NCBI RefSeq assembly: GCF_900107455.1
Contig: NZ_FNQB01000006.1
Span: 267,914-331,913, forward strand
Direction of reading: 5' to 3'
Length of the DNA: 64,000 nt
From: Asanoa ishikariensis
GTDB lineage: Bacteria; Actinomycetota; Actinomycetes; Mycobacteriales; Micromonosporaceae
In this document: in pieces, positions 47,015 to 55,784 of the stretch
How positions within the stretch are numbered: position 1 is the first letter of the stretch
How the letters are laid out: every line of letters starts with the position of its first letter
The notes under the pieces: generated by a model
The model's database searches: none
Told to the model about the DNA's origin: nothing
What the model saw: only the letters and a program-made list of their open reading frames with translations
Made by a program: the position numbers and the translations under genes

Positions 47015-48856
47015 TTAGAAGGCCTCCTCCGGGAGGTCCATCAGGTCCAGGGTGGTGCCTTCGATGATGCGGCGGTCGGCGCCCAGGCGGGGCAGGACCT
47101 CGCGGGCGAAGAACCGGGCCGCGGCGACCTTGCCCGTGTAGAAGGCGTCCGGGCCCTCGGCCAGCTTCCGCAGAGCGACGTCGGCCTGGCGCTGGAGGAG
47201 CCAGCCCACGATCAGGTCGCCGACGGCGAGCAGGAAGCGCCGGCTCGCCAGCCCGACCTTATAGATCGCGCGCGGGTCCGTCGCGGCCTCGCCCAGCCAG
47301 CCGGTCATGACGCCGAGCATCGTCTGGGTCTCGACCAGGGCCTTGCCCAGGGCGAGTCGCTCTTCCTTGAGTTGGCCGTTGCCGCCCTCGGACTCGATGA
47401 ACTGCTGGATCTCGCCGGCCACGGCCATCAGCGCGCGGCCCTGGTCCTTCACGATCTTGCGGAAGACCAGGTCGAGGCTCTGGATCGCGGTCGTGCCCTC
47501 GTACAGCGTGTCGATCTTCGCGTCGCGGACGTACTGCTCTAGCGGGTAGTCCTGCAGGAAGCCCGAGCCGCCGAAGATCTGGAGGGCCTCCGAGCCGAGC
47601 ATTTCGTACGCGCGCTCCGAGCCGAGGCCCTTGACGATCGGCAGCAGGAAGTCGTTGACCTTCTTGGCCAGCTTCTCACCGAAAGCGTCGCCGGTGTGCG
47701 CGGCCAGTTTGATCTTGTCCTGCCACGACGCGGTGTACACAACCAGGGCGCGCATGCCCTCGGCGTACGACTTCTGGAGCATCAGCGACCGGCGTACGTC
47801 CGGGTGGTGCGTGATGGTCACCCGCGGCGCGTTGCGGTCGCCCTGCTGCAAGAGGTCAGCGCCCTGCACCCGCTCCTTCGCGTAGTCGCGCGCGTTCAGG
47901 TAGCCGGTGGACAGCGTGGCGATGGCCTTGGTGCCGACCATCATCCGGGCGTACTCGATGATCAGGAACATCTGCCGGATGCCCTCGTGGACGTCGCCCA
48001 TCAGCCAGCCCTTGGCCGGGACGCCGTGCTCTCCGAAGGTCAGCTCGCAGGTGTTGGAGACCTTGATGCCCATCTTGTGCTCGACGTTCGTGGCGAAGAC
48101 GCCGTTGCGCTCGCCGAGCGCGCCGGTCTCCTCGTCGAAGTGGAACTTCGGCACGATGAACAGCGACAGGCCCTTGGTGCCGGGGCCGCCGACGCCCTCG
48201 ACGCCGACCGGGCGGGCCAGCACGTAGTGGACGATGTTCTCGCTCAGGTCGTGCTCGCCCGAGGTGATGAAGCGCTTGACGCCCTCGAGGTGCCACGAGC
48301 CGTCAGGCTGCGGAATAGCCCGGGTGCGACCGGCGCCGACGTCGGAGCCGGCGTCGGGCTCGGTGAGCACCATGGTCGACGCCCAGCCCTTGTCGATGAA
48401 CAGCTCGGCCCACTTCTTCTGCCGCTCCGTGCCCTCGCGGTGCAGCGTCGTGGCGAACGACGGGCCGGACGCGTACATCCAGATCGGAGCGTTGGAGCCC
48501 AGGATCAGCTCGGCGAGCGACCACCACAGGGCGCGCGGCGCCGAGGTGCCGCCGAGCTCCGTCGGCAGGTCCAGGCGCCAGAACTCGGCATCCATGAAGG
48601 TGTGGTACGAGCGCTTGAAGGCCTCGGGCAGCGGCGCGGTGTGCGTCGCGGGGTCGAAGACCGGCGGGTTGCGGTCGCTGTCGGCGTAGCTGGCGGCGAG
48701 GTCTTCGCGGGCGAAGCGGTCGAGCTCGGCCAGCATGGTGCGGGCGGTGTCGACGTCGACCTCGCCGAAAGGCTCCTGGCCGAGGACCCGGTCGGTGCCG
48801 AACACCTCGAAGAGGTTGAACTCGATGTCGCGCACGTTGCTCTTGTAGTGCGTCAT
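47015..48856 (-). CDS. acyl-CoA dehydrogenase (FadE5-like, long form)
   Basis: 613 residues, longer than the usual 380-400 because of N- and C-terminal extensions, as in FadE5-type enzymes. FAD-binding segments: [24 protein letters not shown] and [18 protein letters not shown]. The C-terminal domain carries the [30 protein letters not shown] stretch (as a landmark near residues 422-451), with the flavin-contact motif and the catalytic region. It oxidises acyl-CoA to the enoyl form, probably with broad chain length. ATG at 48856 has GAGG 3-4 bases upstream. Two palindromes lie 30-60 bases upstream. Confidence 0.93.
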   Translation of the reverse strand: MTHYKSNVRDIEFNLFEVFGTDRVLGQEPFGEVDVDTARTMLAELDRFAREDLAASYADSDRNPPVFDPATHTAPLPEAFKRSYHTFMDAEFWRLDLPTELGGTSAPRALWWSLAELILGSNAPIWMYASGPSFATTLHREGTERQKKWAELFIDKGWASTMVLTEPDAGSDVGAGRTRAIPQPDGSWHLEGVKRFITSGEHDLSENIVHYVLARPVGVEGVGGPGTKGLSLFIVPKFHFDEETGALGERNGVFATNVEHKMGIKVSNTCELTFGEHGVPAKGWLMGDVHEGIRQMFLIIEYARMMVGTKAIATLSTGYLNARDYAKERVQGADLLQQGDRNAPRVTITHHPDVRRSLMLQKSYAEGMRALVVYTASWQDKIKLAAHTGDAFGEKLAKKVNDFLLPIVKGLGSERAYEMLGSEALQIFGGSGFLQDYPLEQYVRDAKIDTLYEGTTAIQSLDLVFRKIVKDQGRALMAVAGEIQQFIESEGGNGQLKEERLALGKALVETQTMLGVMTGWLGEAATDPRAIYKVGLASRRFLLAVGDLIVGWLLQRQADVALRKLAEGPDAFYTGKVAAARFFAREVLPRLGADRRIIEGTTLDLMDLPEEAF

Positions 48857-48887
48857 GTGCCTCGGTTCCCCGATCCCAGCGGCGTTG

Positions 48888-48918
48888 GTTACCCGTCAGT
48901 AACACAGGTTATTACCTG
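48888..48918 (-). promoter_or_regulatory. two adjacent operator-like palindromes before the acyl-CoA dehydrogenase gene
   Basis: GTTAC-CCGTCA-GTAAC (48888-48903) and CAGGT-TATT-ACCTG (48905-48918), perfect inverted repeats one base apart, 30-60 bases upstream of the start. The GTTAC...GTAAC form recalls sites of TetR-type fatty-acid regulators. The AT-rich second centre may overlap the -10. The regulator is not encoded nearby. Confidence 0.6.
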
Positions 48919-49129
48919 CGAGTAGCCCTCACAAAGAGCCCCAACCGGTGACCGGCGCCACAGTACGTCGATAGGGGCGCCCCTTTTGAACCCGTTTATC
49001 GGCTTATGGGGGTCAATATTGGGTGGAGTCAAGTCGGCGCGCCGACAGTCGCGTCACCGTTACTGGCCAGGGGTCGTTTTGGTAGTTACCCGCCGCAATC
49101 CGACGGCGCAGTTTCGCAGGAGGTCCCCG

Positions 49130-49264
49130 ATGACTCTCGCCCATCTCGCTGCCCTGCTGCTCAACCCGCGCGCCGGCTATGTCGGCCGGCACCGCGCGCC
49201 CGAAGCCGAACGGATCGTCGCCGCGGCGGCGGTGCCACAGTTGGCGGCCGCCAAGGTGCCCTGA
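49130..49264 (+). CDS. small protein, 44 residues
   Basis: MTLAHLAALLLNPRAGYVGRH then an Ala-rich helix ending AAAKVP. A near-perfect ribosome site AGGAGGT lies 5 bases before the ATG, which is strong support. It is convergent with the phosphatase gene, three bases apart. Amphipathic helix with no signal peptide. No family recognised. The 273 bases upstream hold its promoter and the dehydrogenase operators. Confidence 0.65.
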   Translation: MTLAHLAALLLNPRAGYVGRHRAPEAERIVAAAAVPQLAAAKVP

Positions 49265-49267
49265 AGG

Positions 49268-50389
49268 TTACTCGCTACCAACTTCCCAGCTAGGGATGCT
49301 GGCAGTGGTGACGGGACGCTGCCCGGCGTACTCCATCAGGACGACAGCGATGTCGTCGTCGAGCCGCCCGTGCACCCACTCGACCAGCGCCGTCTCGAGT
49401 GAGGCCAGACCGTCGCCGACCGTGCCGTGGCCGAGCAGCCGCCACGCGCGGTCGGCGATCGGGAAGAACTCGCCCTCCCGGCGCGCCTCGCCCAGACCGT
49501 CGGTGAACAGCAACAGCCGGTCGCCGGGCTCGAGTCGCTCGACCCGCGGGCGGACCACCGGCATGAAGCCCAGCGGCGGCGCCGGTGCCGGCGGCTCCAG
49601 CGGGATCACCTCGCCCCGGCGGAGCAGCAGCGGCGCCGGGTGCCCACAGTTGACGATCGTCAGCGTGCCGCCGCGCTCCTCGACCAGCGCGGCCGTCACG
49701 AAGTCCTCGTCGCCTACGCTGCGCGCCACGGCCCGGTCCAGATCGGCCACGATCGCGCGCAGGTCGGCCCGCTCGTAGGCGACGTGCCGGTAGGAGCCGA
49801 GCACGATGCTCGCGGTGCGGACGGCGTCGAGGCCCTTTCCACGTACGTCGCCGATGATGACCCGCACGCCGTACGGCGTATCCAGGCACTCGTAGAGGTC
49901 TCCGCCGATCTCGGCGGTCGCGGTGGCGGAGATGTAGCGGCCGGCCACCGAGAGCGAGCCCATCTGGGGGACGATCGGACGGAGCACCGCCTGCTGTGCC
50001 ACCTGGGCCAGTTTGGACAGTTCCGCGATCTTCGTCGCCTGGCGCTCCCGGATCACCGCCACGACCGCCGCGATCGCGGTGGCCAGCGCGACGCCGACGA
50101 CGTTGACGCCGGTCGCGAGCGACACGCCACGGGCGGCCAGAGCGAACGCGATGCCGACCACTGTGGCGAGTACGCCGACCGCCAGCACCATTCGCCAGGA
50201 TGCGAACGCCGCGGCCAGGAAGGGTGCGGTCGCCACCAGGCCGACGTAGTTGGCACCGTTGCCGTCGGCGATCTCCACCGCCGACACGATCACGAGCAGC
50301 ACAAGGGCCGCGCCGAGGCCGGCGCGGGAACCAGGGCTGAGCGGGCGGCGGCCCGCCGGGGCGAACTGCATGGGTACGCGGAACAGCAT
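49268..50389 (-). CDS. membrane PP2C/SpoIIE-type serine phosphatase
   Basis: About 373 residues. The N-terminal part (about 20-120) has several hydrophobic segments (RAGLGAALVLLVIVSAVEIA, VLAVGVLATVVGIAFALAA and others). The C-terminal phosphatase domain has TAEIGGDLYECLD, VIIGDVRGKGLDAV, LLLFTDGLGEARR and DDIAVVLM, with the metal-binding Asp residues in place. Membrane-linked phosphatases of this group usually control anti-anti-sigma partners or sense the cell surface. The start is uncertain: ATG 50389 is chosen, ATG 50434 is an alternative. No anti-sigma gene is adjacent. Confidence 0.88.
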   Translation of the reverse strand: MLFRVPMQFAPAGRRPLSPGSRAGLGAALVLLVIVSAVEIADGNGANYVGLVATAPFLAAAFASWRMVLAVGVLATVVGIAFALAARGVSLATGVNVVGVALATAIAAVVAVIRERQATKIAELSKLAQVAQQAVLRPIVPQMGSLSVAGRYISATATAEIGGDLYECLDTPYGVRVIIGDVRGKGLDAVRTASIVLGSYRHVAYERADLRAIVADLDRAVARSVGDEDFVTAALVEERGGTLTIVNCGHPAPLLLRRGEVIPLEPPAPAPPLGFMPVVRPRVERLEPGDRLLLFTDGLGEARREGEFFPIADRAWRLLGHGTVGDGLASLETALVEWVHGRLDDDIAVVLMEYAGQRPVTTASIPSWEVGSE

Positions 50390-50462
50390 GCCTGATGGAC
50401 GTGCGGGACAGAACGAAGTTGGCCCCTCGGCCATCCGGTTCTGACCAACCCGGTCGGTTTCC

Positions 50463-51110
50463 TCAGTTGTCGAGGATGTCGTACTTGACGGTCAACTCGC
50501 CCTGACTCAGGCTCGCGATCGCCGCGAACGCCGCCCGGGACAGGTCGATGCAGCGCCCGGAGACGAACGGACCACGGTCGTTGATCCGTACCACTACCGA
50601 TTTGCCGTTGCTCGGGTTCGTCACCCGTACGCGCGTGTTGAACGGCAGGGTCTTGTGCGCGGCGGTCAGCGCATCGGGGTTGAACGCCTCGCCGTTGGCG
50701 GTCGTCTGCCCCTCGTCGTAGTAGGACGCGCCGCAGGTGCCGCTGCTGACCACGGAGCCGCCGGTAGCGGGCTTGCTGGTGGTGGTCTTCTCGGGCGTGG
50801 GCTTCTTCGAGCTCGGTGGGCGGACGCTGCCCCGCGAGGTGTGCTCGGGCGACCGGGTCGTCTTCGGTTTCGGAGTCGTCGTGGGCGTCGGCGTGACGGC
50901 CGCTACTGTGGGTGACGGCGTCTCCGCGCTTGGTGCAACTTCCGTCGATTGTGGGACTTCGATCCGGCCGACTGTGGACGCGGACTTCTCCTCGGTCAGC
51001 TTGAGAGCGCCGAAAGCGCCGCTGACCAGCAACGCCAGCACGACGACCGCGGTCGCCACAGGCCCGAACAGCGAGGCTGCGGCCGGCTGCCTGGTATGCC
51101 TACCCGCCAC
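50463..51110 (-). CDS. RlpA-like double-psi beta-barrel cell-wall protein
   Basis: About 215 residues. One membrane anchor (about 15-35, GPVATAVVVLALLVSGAFGAL), a long Thr/Pro/Ser-rich linker, then a C-terminal DPBB domain from about residue 122: ASYYDEGQTTANGEAFNP, PFNTRVRVTNPSNGKSVVVRINDRG, GRCIDLSRAAF, with the two conserved Asp residues (NDRG and IDLS). RlpA family members cleave glycan strands or bind cell wall. Start GTG 51110 with AAGGAG about 9 bases upstream; an ATG at 51188 lacks a site but cannot be excluded. Extracellular, membrane-tethered. Confidence 0.88.
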   Translation of the reverse strand: MAGRHTRQPAAASLFGPVATAVVVLALLVSGAFGALKLTEEKSASTVGRIEVPQSTEVAPSAETPSPTVAAVTPTPTTTPKPKTTRSPEHTSRGSVRPPSSKKPTPEKTTTSKPATGGSVVSSGTCGASYYDEGQTTANGEAFNPDALTAAHKTLPFNTRVRVTNPSNGKSVVVRINDRGPFVSGRCIDLSRAAFAAIASLSQGELTVKYDILDN

Positions 51111-51275
51111 GATCTCGGGCTCCTTCCGCCGGGGGTGAACCGTTGCGGACCGTACCGAGAGTGGTACGTCGGATGTCAACGTGATCATTGGCTTTCGCCC
51201 GACTATGGACCGAAACGTTCAACCGATCGACTGACCCTGCGGTGGGCCGCGCGTGCCGATGTGCAGGATGGTCAC

Positions 51276-51845
51276 GTGGCCACCTCTCCGCCGTTGCGGG
51301 ACGACCCGTTGCGCCTCGCCCTCGCCGAGGCGTTCCACTGGTTCGACCCCGGCGCACACAGCGACCACCTCGTCAGCGATGTGTCCGGTTGGTGGCATTC
51401 GCCGGAGCTATTGGCGTCGGTCGGGCCGGCACTGGCCGACCTGTTCGCCGACGAGGCACCGACCCTGGTCGTCTCGCCCGAGGTCACGGGCTTCCTGGTC
51501 GGCCCCCTGGTGGCGGTCGCGCTGGGGGTCGGCTTCGCACCGGCGGTCAAGGACGGCGGCGACCGGCGCCTGGTCGACCGGGTGACCTGGGCTCGCACGC
51601 CACCCGACTACAGGGGCCGCGAACTGCGGTTGGGCGTACGGGACCGGCAGATCCGCGCCAACGACCGCGTGCTGGTGGTGGACGACTGGGTGGCCACCGG
51701 CGCGCAGGTGCAGGCCCTCTACGACGTGGTCGCCCGGCGGGGTGGGACGGCGGTCGGGTGCGCGGCGATCGTGAACGCCGGCCCGCCGCCGCTGGCCGCG
51801 GACCTGCGGCTGCGATCGCTGTTGACGGTGGCGGACCTCAGCTAG
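51276..51845 (+). CDS. phosphoribosyltransferase-domain protein
   Basis: 189 residues. The PRPP-binding loop is VLVVDDWVATGAQVQALYDVV (near residue 130-150), with the acidic pair and the ATGAQ turn. The N-terminal part has VVSPEVTGFLVGPLVAVALGVGFAPAV, as in PRT (pribosyltran) folds that act as purine or unknown-base transferases. The GTG at 51276 has CAGGAT 6 bases upstream. The substrate cannot be named; pyrE is already present at 13.2 kb. The stop overlaps the convergent Nudix gene by four bases. Confidence 0.85.
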   Translation: MATSPPLRDDPLRLALAEAFHWFDPGAHSDHLVSDVSGWWHSPELLASVGPALADLFADEAPTLVVSPEVTGFLVGPLVAVALGVGFAPAVKDGGDRRLVDRVTWARTPPDYRGRELRLGVRDRQIRANDRVLVVDDWVATGAQVQALYDVVARRGGTAVGCAAIVNAGPPPLAADLRLRSLLTVADLS

Positions 51846-52330
51846 CTCGTTGTCTCTCCGGGTGATGCGAACCAGGCCGCGGTGTCGCCGGCCAGGGCGC
51901 GTTCGAGCCGCAACGTGGCGACCTCGTCCAGCGGCGGGTGGTCGTCGACGGGGAACCAGCCGACCTCCAGCGACTCGTCGTCGTTGACCGTCGCGCTCGC
52001 CGTCAACGGCCGGCAGGCGAAGGTGACGTTGAGGTACTGGCAGACGTCGCCGTTGGGATAGGTCACCACCGGGCCGACGGTCACCGAGGTGATCCGCTCA
52101 GGCTCGACGCGCACACCGGTCTCCTCGAAGACCTCCCGCACGATCGCGGCGGCTGGCTCCTCGCCCGGTTCCGGGATCCCGGAGATCAGCGACCAACGCC
52201 CGGTGTCGGCCCTGCGACCCAGCAGGATCTCGCCGGCCGCGTTCTGGACCACGGCGCTGACGCCCGGCAGCCAGAGCGGGGTGTGCCCGATGTGGACCCG
52301 GATGTCGGTTATGAAGCTCGGAGTCGCCAC
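51842..52330 (-). CDS. Nudix hydrolase
   Basis: 162 residues. The Nudix box is GIPEPGEEPAAAIVREVFEETG (about residues 52-73), matching GX5EX7REUXEEXGU. The rest is the standard Nudix alpha/beta fold. It may clean up oxidised nucleotides or other NDP-X compounds. Start GTG 52330 with GGTGGTGCC just upstream. Sits convergent to the phosphoribosyltransferase gene. Substrate unknown. Confidence 0.92.
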   Translation of the reverse strand: MATPSFITDIRVHIGHTPLWLPGVSAVVQNAAGEILLGRRADTGRWSLISGIPEPGEEPAAAIVREVFEETGVRVEPERITSVTVGPVVTYPNGDVCQYLNVTFACRPLTASATVNDDESLEVGWFPVDDHPPLDEVATLRLERALAGDTAAWFASPGETTS

Positions 52331-52491
52331 GGCACCACCCTAAACACGGGTTGGTGCAGCTAGAGCCAGCTACCACCCCGAGGGATCACTGACGGGTATA
52401 GCGCTATCTGCCATATTGCAGATTGGGGCCTACCGGAGAGCTAGGTATCCCAGGTGCAATAGACGTAGCGAGAACCCGGGAGGAGGTCCAG

Positions 52492-52941
52492 ATGCCCACC
52501 TACTATCCCGGTCCGGACGTGAAGATCACCGATAAGGCCTTCACCGTCCTGGGCGATCGGCCGAGCCGGTTCCAGATCAAGGACCTGGTCGACCCGTACG
52601 TCGTCCGCGGCGATCGGCACCCCGCTGGCGTGGTGACCGGTCGCTTCGCCATCGGCACCGTAGTGATCGGCACCGTGAGCTGGCCGATCCACGACTCCCT
52701 GCTGCTGCACGCGGCCATCCTGGTCGCGGTCGCCATCCCCGTGCTGGCGACCGGTGCGTGCCTGCGCGCCGCCCCACGCACCTACCAGCTGTGGGCGGTC
52801 CACCGGTCGACGGAAGTCTGCCTCTACAGCACCGCTCATCCGGCACGGTTCGGCCAGGTTCGGCGGGCCCTGGTGCGAGCCGTGGAAGAACAGCATCGCC
52901 AACGCGCTACGACGTCGTGGCTGCGCGAGATCGAACGCTGA
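52492..52941 (+). CDS. DUF6232 family membrane protein
   Basis: 149 residues. It begins MPTYYPGPDVKITDKAFTVL, typical of DUF6232, followed by two membrane segments (FAIGTVVIGTVSWPI and LLLHAAILVAVAIPVLATGA) and a C-terminal helix that is arginine-rich. ATG at 52492 follows GGAGGAGGT, a very strong ribosome site. The family is common in actinobacteria; function not known. A hairpin follows the stop. Confidence 0.85.
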   Translation: MPTYYPGPDVKITDKAFTVLGDRPSRFQIKDLVDPYVVRGDRHPAGVVTGRFAIGTVVIGTVSWPIHDSLLLHAAILVAVAIPVLATGACLRAAPRTYQLWAVHRSTEVCLYSTAHPARFGQVRRALVRAVEEQHRQRATTSWLREIER

Positions 52942-52956
52942 ACTGCCCCGATCGGG

Positions 52957-52986
52957 CGCCGAGGGTGGACCGGCCCACCCTCGGCG
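52957..52986 (+). terminator. terminator after the DUF6232 gene
   Basis: Perfect 12-base-pair stem CGCCGAGGGTGG/CCACCCTCGGCG with a 6-base loop, 15 bases past the stop; a short CTTGG follows. Strong stem, no long T-run. Confidence 0.75.
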
Positions 52987-52990
52987 TCTT

Positions 52991-53085
52991 GGTGCGCCCG
53001 AGCGGGCGCACTCGGCGTTGTTGGTGCGCCCACTGCGTTTATTGGTGCGCCCGTTCGGGTGCACTCGGCGTTGCCGGTGTGCCAC
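52991..53085. repeat. cluster of short GC-hairpin direct repeats
   Basis: Copies of GGTGCGCCC start at 52991, 53023 and 53044, with a degenerate GGTGTGCC at 53076. The longer copies fold as GTGCGCCCG-AG-CGGGCGCAC and GTGCGCCCG-TT-CGGGTGCAC and end in CTCGGCGTTG. The pattern alternates a 32-base and a 21-base spacing. The gap 52942-53287 holds this cluster and the promoter of the XRE gene; I see no gene in it. Confidence 0.6.
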
Positions 53086-53287
53086 TCTGCGATATAGCTG
53101 GTTGCGGGATAGCGGTGAGGGAGGTCGCGATGCATAATGTCGGTGACCCGCGCGTCCGGCTGACAGGCGTAACACTGACAACTTACGCTGGCAGCGAGAT
53201 CACTGCCCGAGGGGCCGCACACAGCGACACGGCACGCCGCCGTACGCCCGACGCGCGCTCTTATGCTGGACAAGGAGAGCGCCAACG

Positions 53288-54148
53288 ATGGCCGACTCGC
53301 CCTACGTAGCACGCCGTCGCGTGCGGTTGGCGATCCGGCGCGCTCGTGACGGCAAGAACTTCACCCAGAGCGACGTGGCTGAGGCCATGGAGTGGTCACT
53401 GTCCAAAGTGATGCGCATCGAGAGCGGCGAAGTCACGATCTCGCAGAACGACCTGCGACCGCTGCTCGCTTTTCTCGGTGTCAAGGACAGGGCAGAAATC
53501 GAGTCGCTGGTCGTGTCCGCGAAGCTTTCGAAGCAGCGCGCCCAGTGGTGGGAGACACCGCAGTACCGCGACCTCCTGACGCCGGCCATCGTCCAGCTCA
53601 TCGGTCTCGAGCTGGCCGCGCGGGAGATCCAGTACTTCTATCCCATGGTGGTGCCGGGCCGGCTGCAAACTCCGGCCTACACGCGCGCCGTATTCGAGAC
53701 GTTCGCCGGCGAGCTCAGCGAGGAAGCGATCGACGCGCGCGTGCGTATGCGTGAGATGCGCCGACAGAGCTTCCTGGACGCCGCCGAGCACCCCGAGGTC
53801 AACCTGGTGCTCGACGAGTCTGTGCTCTATCGCCAGGTCGGGGGCGCTGAAGTCCTGCGCCACCAGCTCGAACACCTGCTCGTTCTGATCGGCGAGCGAC
53901 GTATCTCGGTGCGGATCATTCCATTCAAGGAACAGTCGCCGATTCCCATGCTGGCGACTTACGAAATTGTCTCTCTCGTCGACGGCACCACCGTTCTCTA
54001 TCGCGAGAGCGACACCCTCGACGAGATTGTCGAAGACCACGAAAAGATCAAGCGGCATCGGGAGATCTTCGACCGCGTTTGGCAAGCTGCGTACGACGAG
54101 CCAACCTCGGCGGGGCTAATCAAGGACCACGCCACCGCGCTGTCCTGA
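53288..54148 (+). CDS. XRE-family helix-turn-helix regulator, DUF5753 type
   Basis: 286 residues. The N-terminal HTH (about 15-70: NFTQSDVAEAMEWSLSKVMRIESGEV) is followed by the DUF5753 domain (about 95-275) with REIQYFYPMVVPGRLQTPAYTRAV and VRIIPFKEQSPIP motifs. Such regulators are paired with small DUF397 proteins in actinobacteria (BldB/AbaA-like, whiJ-like modules). The ATG has AGGAG about 9 bases upstream. It begins a local cluster with two DUF397 genes. Likely controls development or antibiotic genes; target not known. Confidence 0.93.
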   Translation: MADSPYVARRRVRLAIRRARDGKNFTQSDVAEAMEWSLSKVMRIESGEVTISQNDLRPLLAFLGVKDRAEIESLVVSAKLSKQRAQWWETPQYRDLLTPAIVQLIGLELAAREIQYFYPMVVPGRLQTPAYTRAVFETFAGELSEEAIDARVRMREMRRQSFLDAAEHPEVNLVLDESVLYRQVGGAEVLRHQLEHLLVLIGERRISVRIIPFKEQSPIPMLATYEIVSLVDGTTVLYRESDTLDEIVEDHEKIKRHREIFDRVWQAAYDEPTSAGLIKDHATALS

Positions 54149-54186
54149 AACCGCTATACATAAACCACGGACGAAAGGCACGTCAG

Positions 54187-54387
54187 TTGAAGAAGTCGAG
54201 TGCGGCCATCTCATGGCGCAAGAGCAGCCGGTGTGCGTCCGGCGCTTGCGTCGAGGTCGCTGACGCGGTGGACATGGTTCTGATGCGGGACTCCAAGTCG
54301 CCGGCGGGGGAGCCGCTGGAGTTCCCCAAGGGTGTGTGGACCAATTTCATGGTTGACCTCAAAGAGGGACGATTCCGCGCAAATTGA
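54187..54387 (+). CDS. DUF397 small protein
   Basis: 66 residues. DUF397 core: ISWRKSSRCASGACVEVAD, then MVLMRDSKSPAGEPLEFP and WTNFMVDLKEGRF. The start is placed at TTG 54187, which has GAAAGG 8 bases upstream, though the start is not fully certain. It is the partner of the XRE/DUF5753 gene 38 bases upstream; DUF397 proteins act as small antagonist or co-regulators in this pairing. Confidence 0.85.
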   Translation: MKKSSAAISWRKSSRCASGACVEVADAVDMVLMRDSKSPAGEPLEFPKGVWTNFMVDLKEGRFRAN

Positions 54388-54392
54388 TTAGC

Positions 54393-54451
54393 GATTGTGA
54401 GCCGCGGGCGTCGCGGTATATCTGATATCAAGGTGTACGCGGCTCACGATC
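54393..54451. repeat. large hairpin between the two DUF397 genes
   Basis: Arms GATTGTGAGCCGCG (54393-54406) and CGCGGCTCACGATC (54438-54451) match at 13 of 14 positions around a 31-base loop with an AT-rich ATATCTGATATC centre. It starts 5 bases after a stop, so it could be a terminator or regulator site. Confidence 0.6.
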
Positions 54452-54592
54452 GACTCGTTCTTCAGATGCCACAAATAACGCAAACCACCGCGCAGTATCG
54501 CATTAACTGGCACTCCTTGCGTTCATTCACGTTCCCTGCGTTCAAGTAGGTGCTTACCCTAGGCGTTAGGTCACTACTAGGGAGCGTGACTC

Positions 54593-54784
54593 ATGTCCAA
54601 AGATCAGAGTCGGATCAAATGGCTTAAGCGATGCGCGACCGGCGCATGTGTCGAAGTCGGCGCGCTCAACGGCCAAGTGCTCGTCCGTGATTCCAAAGAC
54701 CCCGCCGGGCCGATCGTGGCCTTCTCCTGCTCAGCGTGGAGCGAGTTCGTCACTGGCCTACGCGAGGGCCAACTCAGCCGCTGA
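54593..54784 (+). CDS. DUF397 small protein, second copy
   Basis: 63 residues. IKWLKRCATGACVEVGALNGQVLVRDSKDPAG, then FSCSAWSEFVTGLREGQ, the DUF397 pattern. It lacks the usual KSS box (KWLKRCA instead of WRKSSRCA), so it has diverged from the first copy. GGGAG lies about 7 bases before the ATG. Downstream, 1.15 kb of gene-free repeat DNA begins. Confidence 0.85.
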   Translation: MSKDQSRIKWLKRCATGACVEVGALNGQVLVRDSKDPAGPIVAFSCSAWSEFVTGLREGQLSR

Positions 54785-55064
54785 GCCCGCGGCACGCCGG
54801 GAGCGAGCCATCGCCTCGCACCGAGCCCCTCCCCTCGCACCCGTCGATCGCGGCGCTTTGTGCGGCCAGCCGGAACCGCACCGTCGCCACGATTCAACCG
54901 ACACCGTTGCGGCCCAGGTCAAGGCGTCGCCGTTCCGACGCCGAGGTCGACAGAACGCCTTGACCGCCGCGACGGTGCACCGCGAACAACTAGAGGGCCG
55001 GATAAGCCTGCGGCAGCCCGCAGGCGCGAGCCCGTTTCGCCCGACGCGGACTGCCGGGCACATC

Positions 55065-55640
55065 GCAGCCCGCGGCCCGTCGCGGCCCGTCGCCCGTCGC
55101 GGCCCGTCGCGGCCTGTCGCCCCGTCGCGGCCTGTCGCCCCGTCGCGGCCTGTCGCCCCGTCGCGGCCTGTCGCCCCGTCGCGGCCTGTCGCCCCGTCGC
55201 GGCCTGTCGCCCCGTCGCGGCCTGTCGCCCCGTCGCGGCCTGTCGCCCCGTCGCGGCCTGTCGCCCCGTCGCGGCCTGTCGCCGCCCGCGGAGCGTCGTG
55301 GCCCGCGGCCCGTCGCGGCCCGCGGCCCGTCGCGGCCCGTCGCCCGTCGCGGCCCGTCGCGGCCTGTCGCCCCGTCGCGGCCTGTCGCCGCCCGCGGAGC
55401 GTCGTGGCCCGCGGCCCGTCGCGGCCCGCGGCCCGTCGCGGCCCGCGGCCCGTCGCGGCCCGCGGCCCGTCGCGGCCCGCGGCCCGTCGCGGCCCGTCGC
55501 CCGTCGCGGCCCGTCGCCCGTCGCGGCCCGTCGCCCGTCGCGGCCTGTCGCGACCCGTCGCTCGTCGCGGCCTGTCGCGGCCCGGGAGCGTCGTCGCCTG
55601 TCGCGGCCCGCGGCCCGCGGCCCGTCACGACCCACCGAGC
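55065..55640. repeat. GC-rich minisatellite tract
   Basis: The gap 54785-55935 has no gene I can support. Within it, an 18-base unit GCGGCCTGTCGCCCCGTC is repeated about ten times (about 55105-55280), then degenerate units of GCGGCCC and GTCGCGGCCCGC follow to about 55640. The long frames that read through the tract on both strands are low-complexity Arg/Pro/Ala strings, a by-product of the repeat. No promoter, terminator or RNA gene is visible in the tract. Confidence 0.85.
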
Positions 55641-55738
55641 GGCGCGGCCCGCGGAGCGGCGCGGCGCCCACGATCGCGCCGGACAGACGCGCACGCCTCC
55701 CGATGATCATTCCGGGCCGGATGCCGCCGCGGAGATAA

Positions 55739-55784
55739 GCAAGGGTCCCTTGTTAACGCTTTTCGCAGCGTAAGGGACCCTTGC
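55739..55784. repeat. long palindromic hairpin (possible dispersed repeat or terminator)
   Basis: Arms GCAAGGGTCCCTT (55739-55751) and AAGGGACCCTTGC (55772-55784) are perfectly complementary, and an inner ACGCT/AGCGT stem continues after a GTTA bulge. Flanking AACGC copies repeat on both sides. Such GGGTCCC/GGGACCC hairpins look like dispersed palindromic elements. Gene-free on both sides. Confidence 0.7.

Noticed and set aside
49427..50395. 322-residue plus-strand frame antisense to the phosphatase
   Set aside because: Shadow of the phosphatase reading frame; no ribosome site.
51111..51275. c-di-AMP (ydaO-type) riboswitch before the RlpA-like gene
   Set aside because: The leader is only about 165 bases, is shared with a divergent promoter, and the conserved motifs are not seen.
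52991..53085. CRISPR array
   Set aside because: Only three to four units, uneven spacing, no cas genes and hairpins within units.
54648..55738. Two long plus-strand frames of 292-352 residues and minus-strand frames through the repeat tract
   Set aside because: Their content is repeat-derived Arg/Pro/Ala strings, they overlap in three frames and lack ribosome sites.
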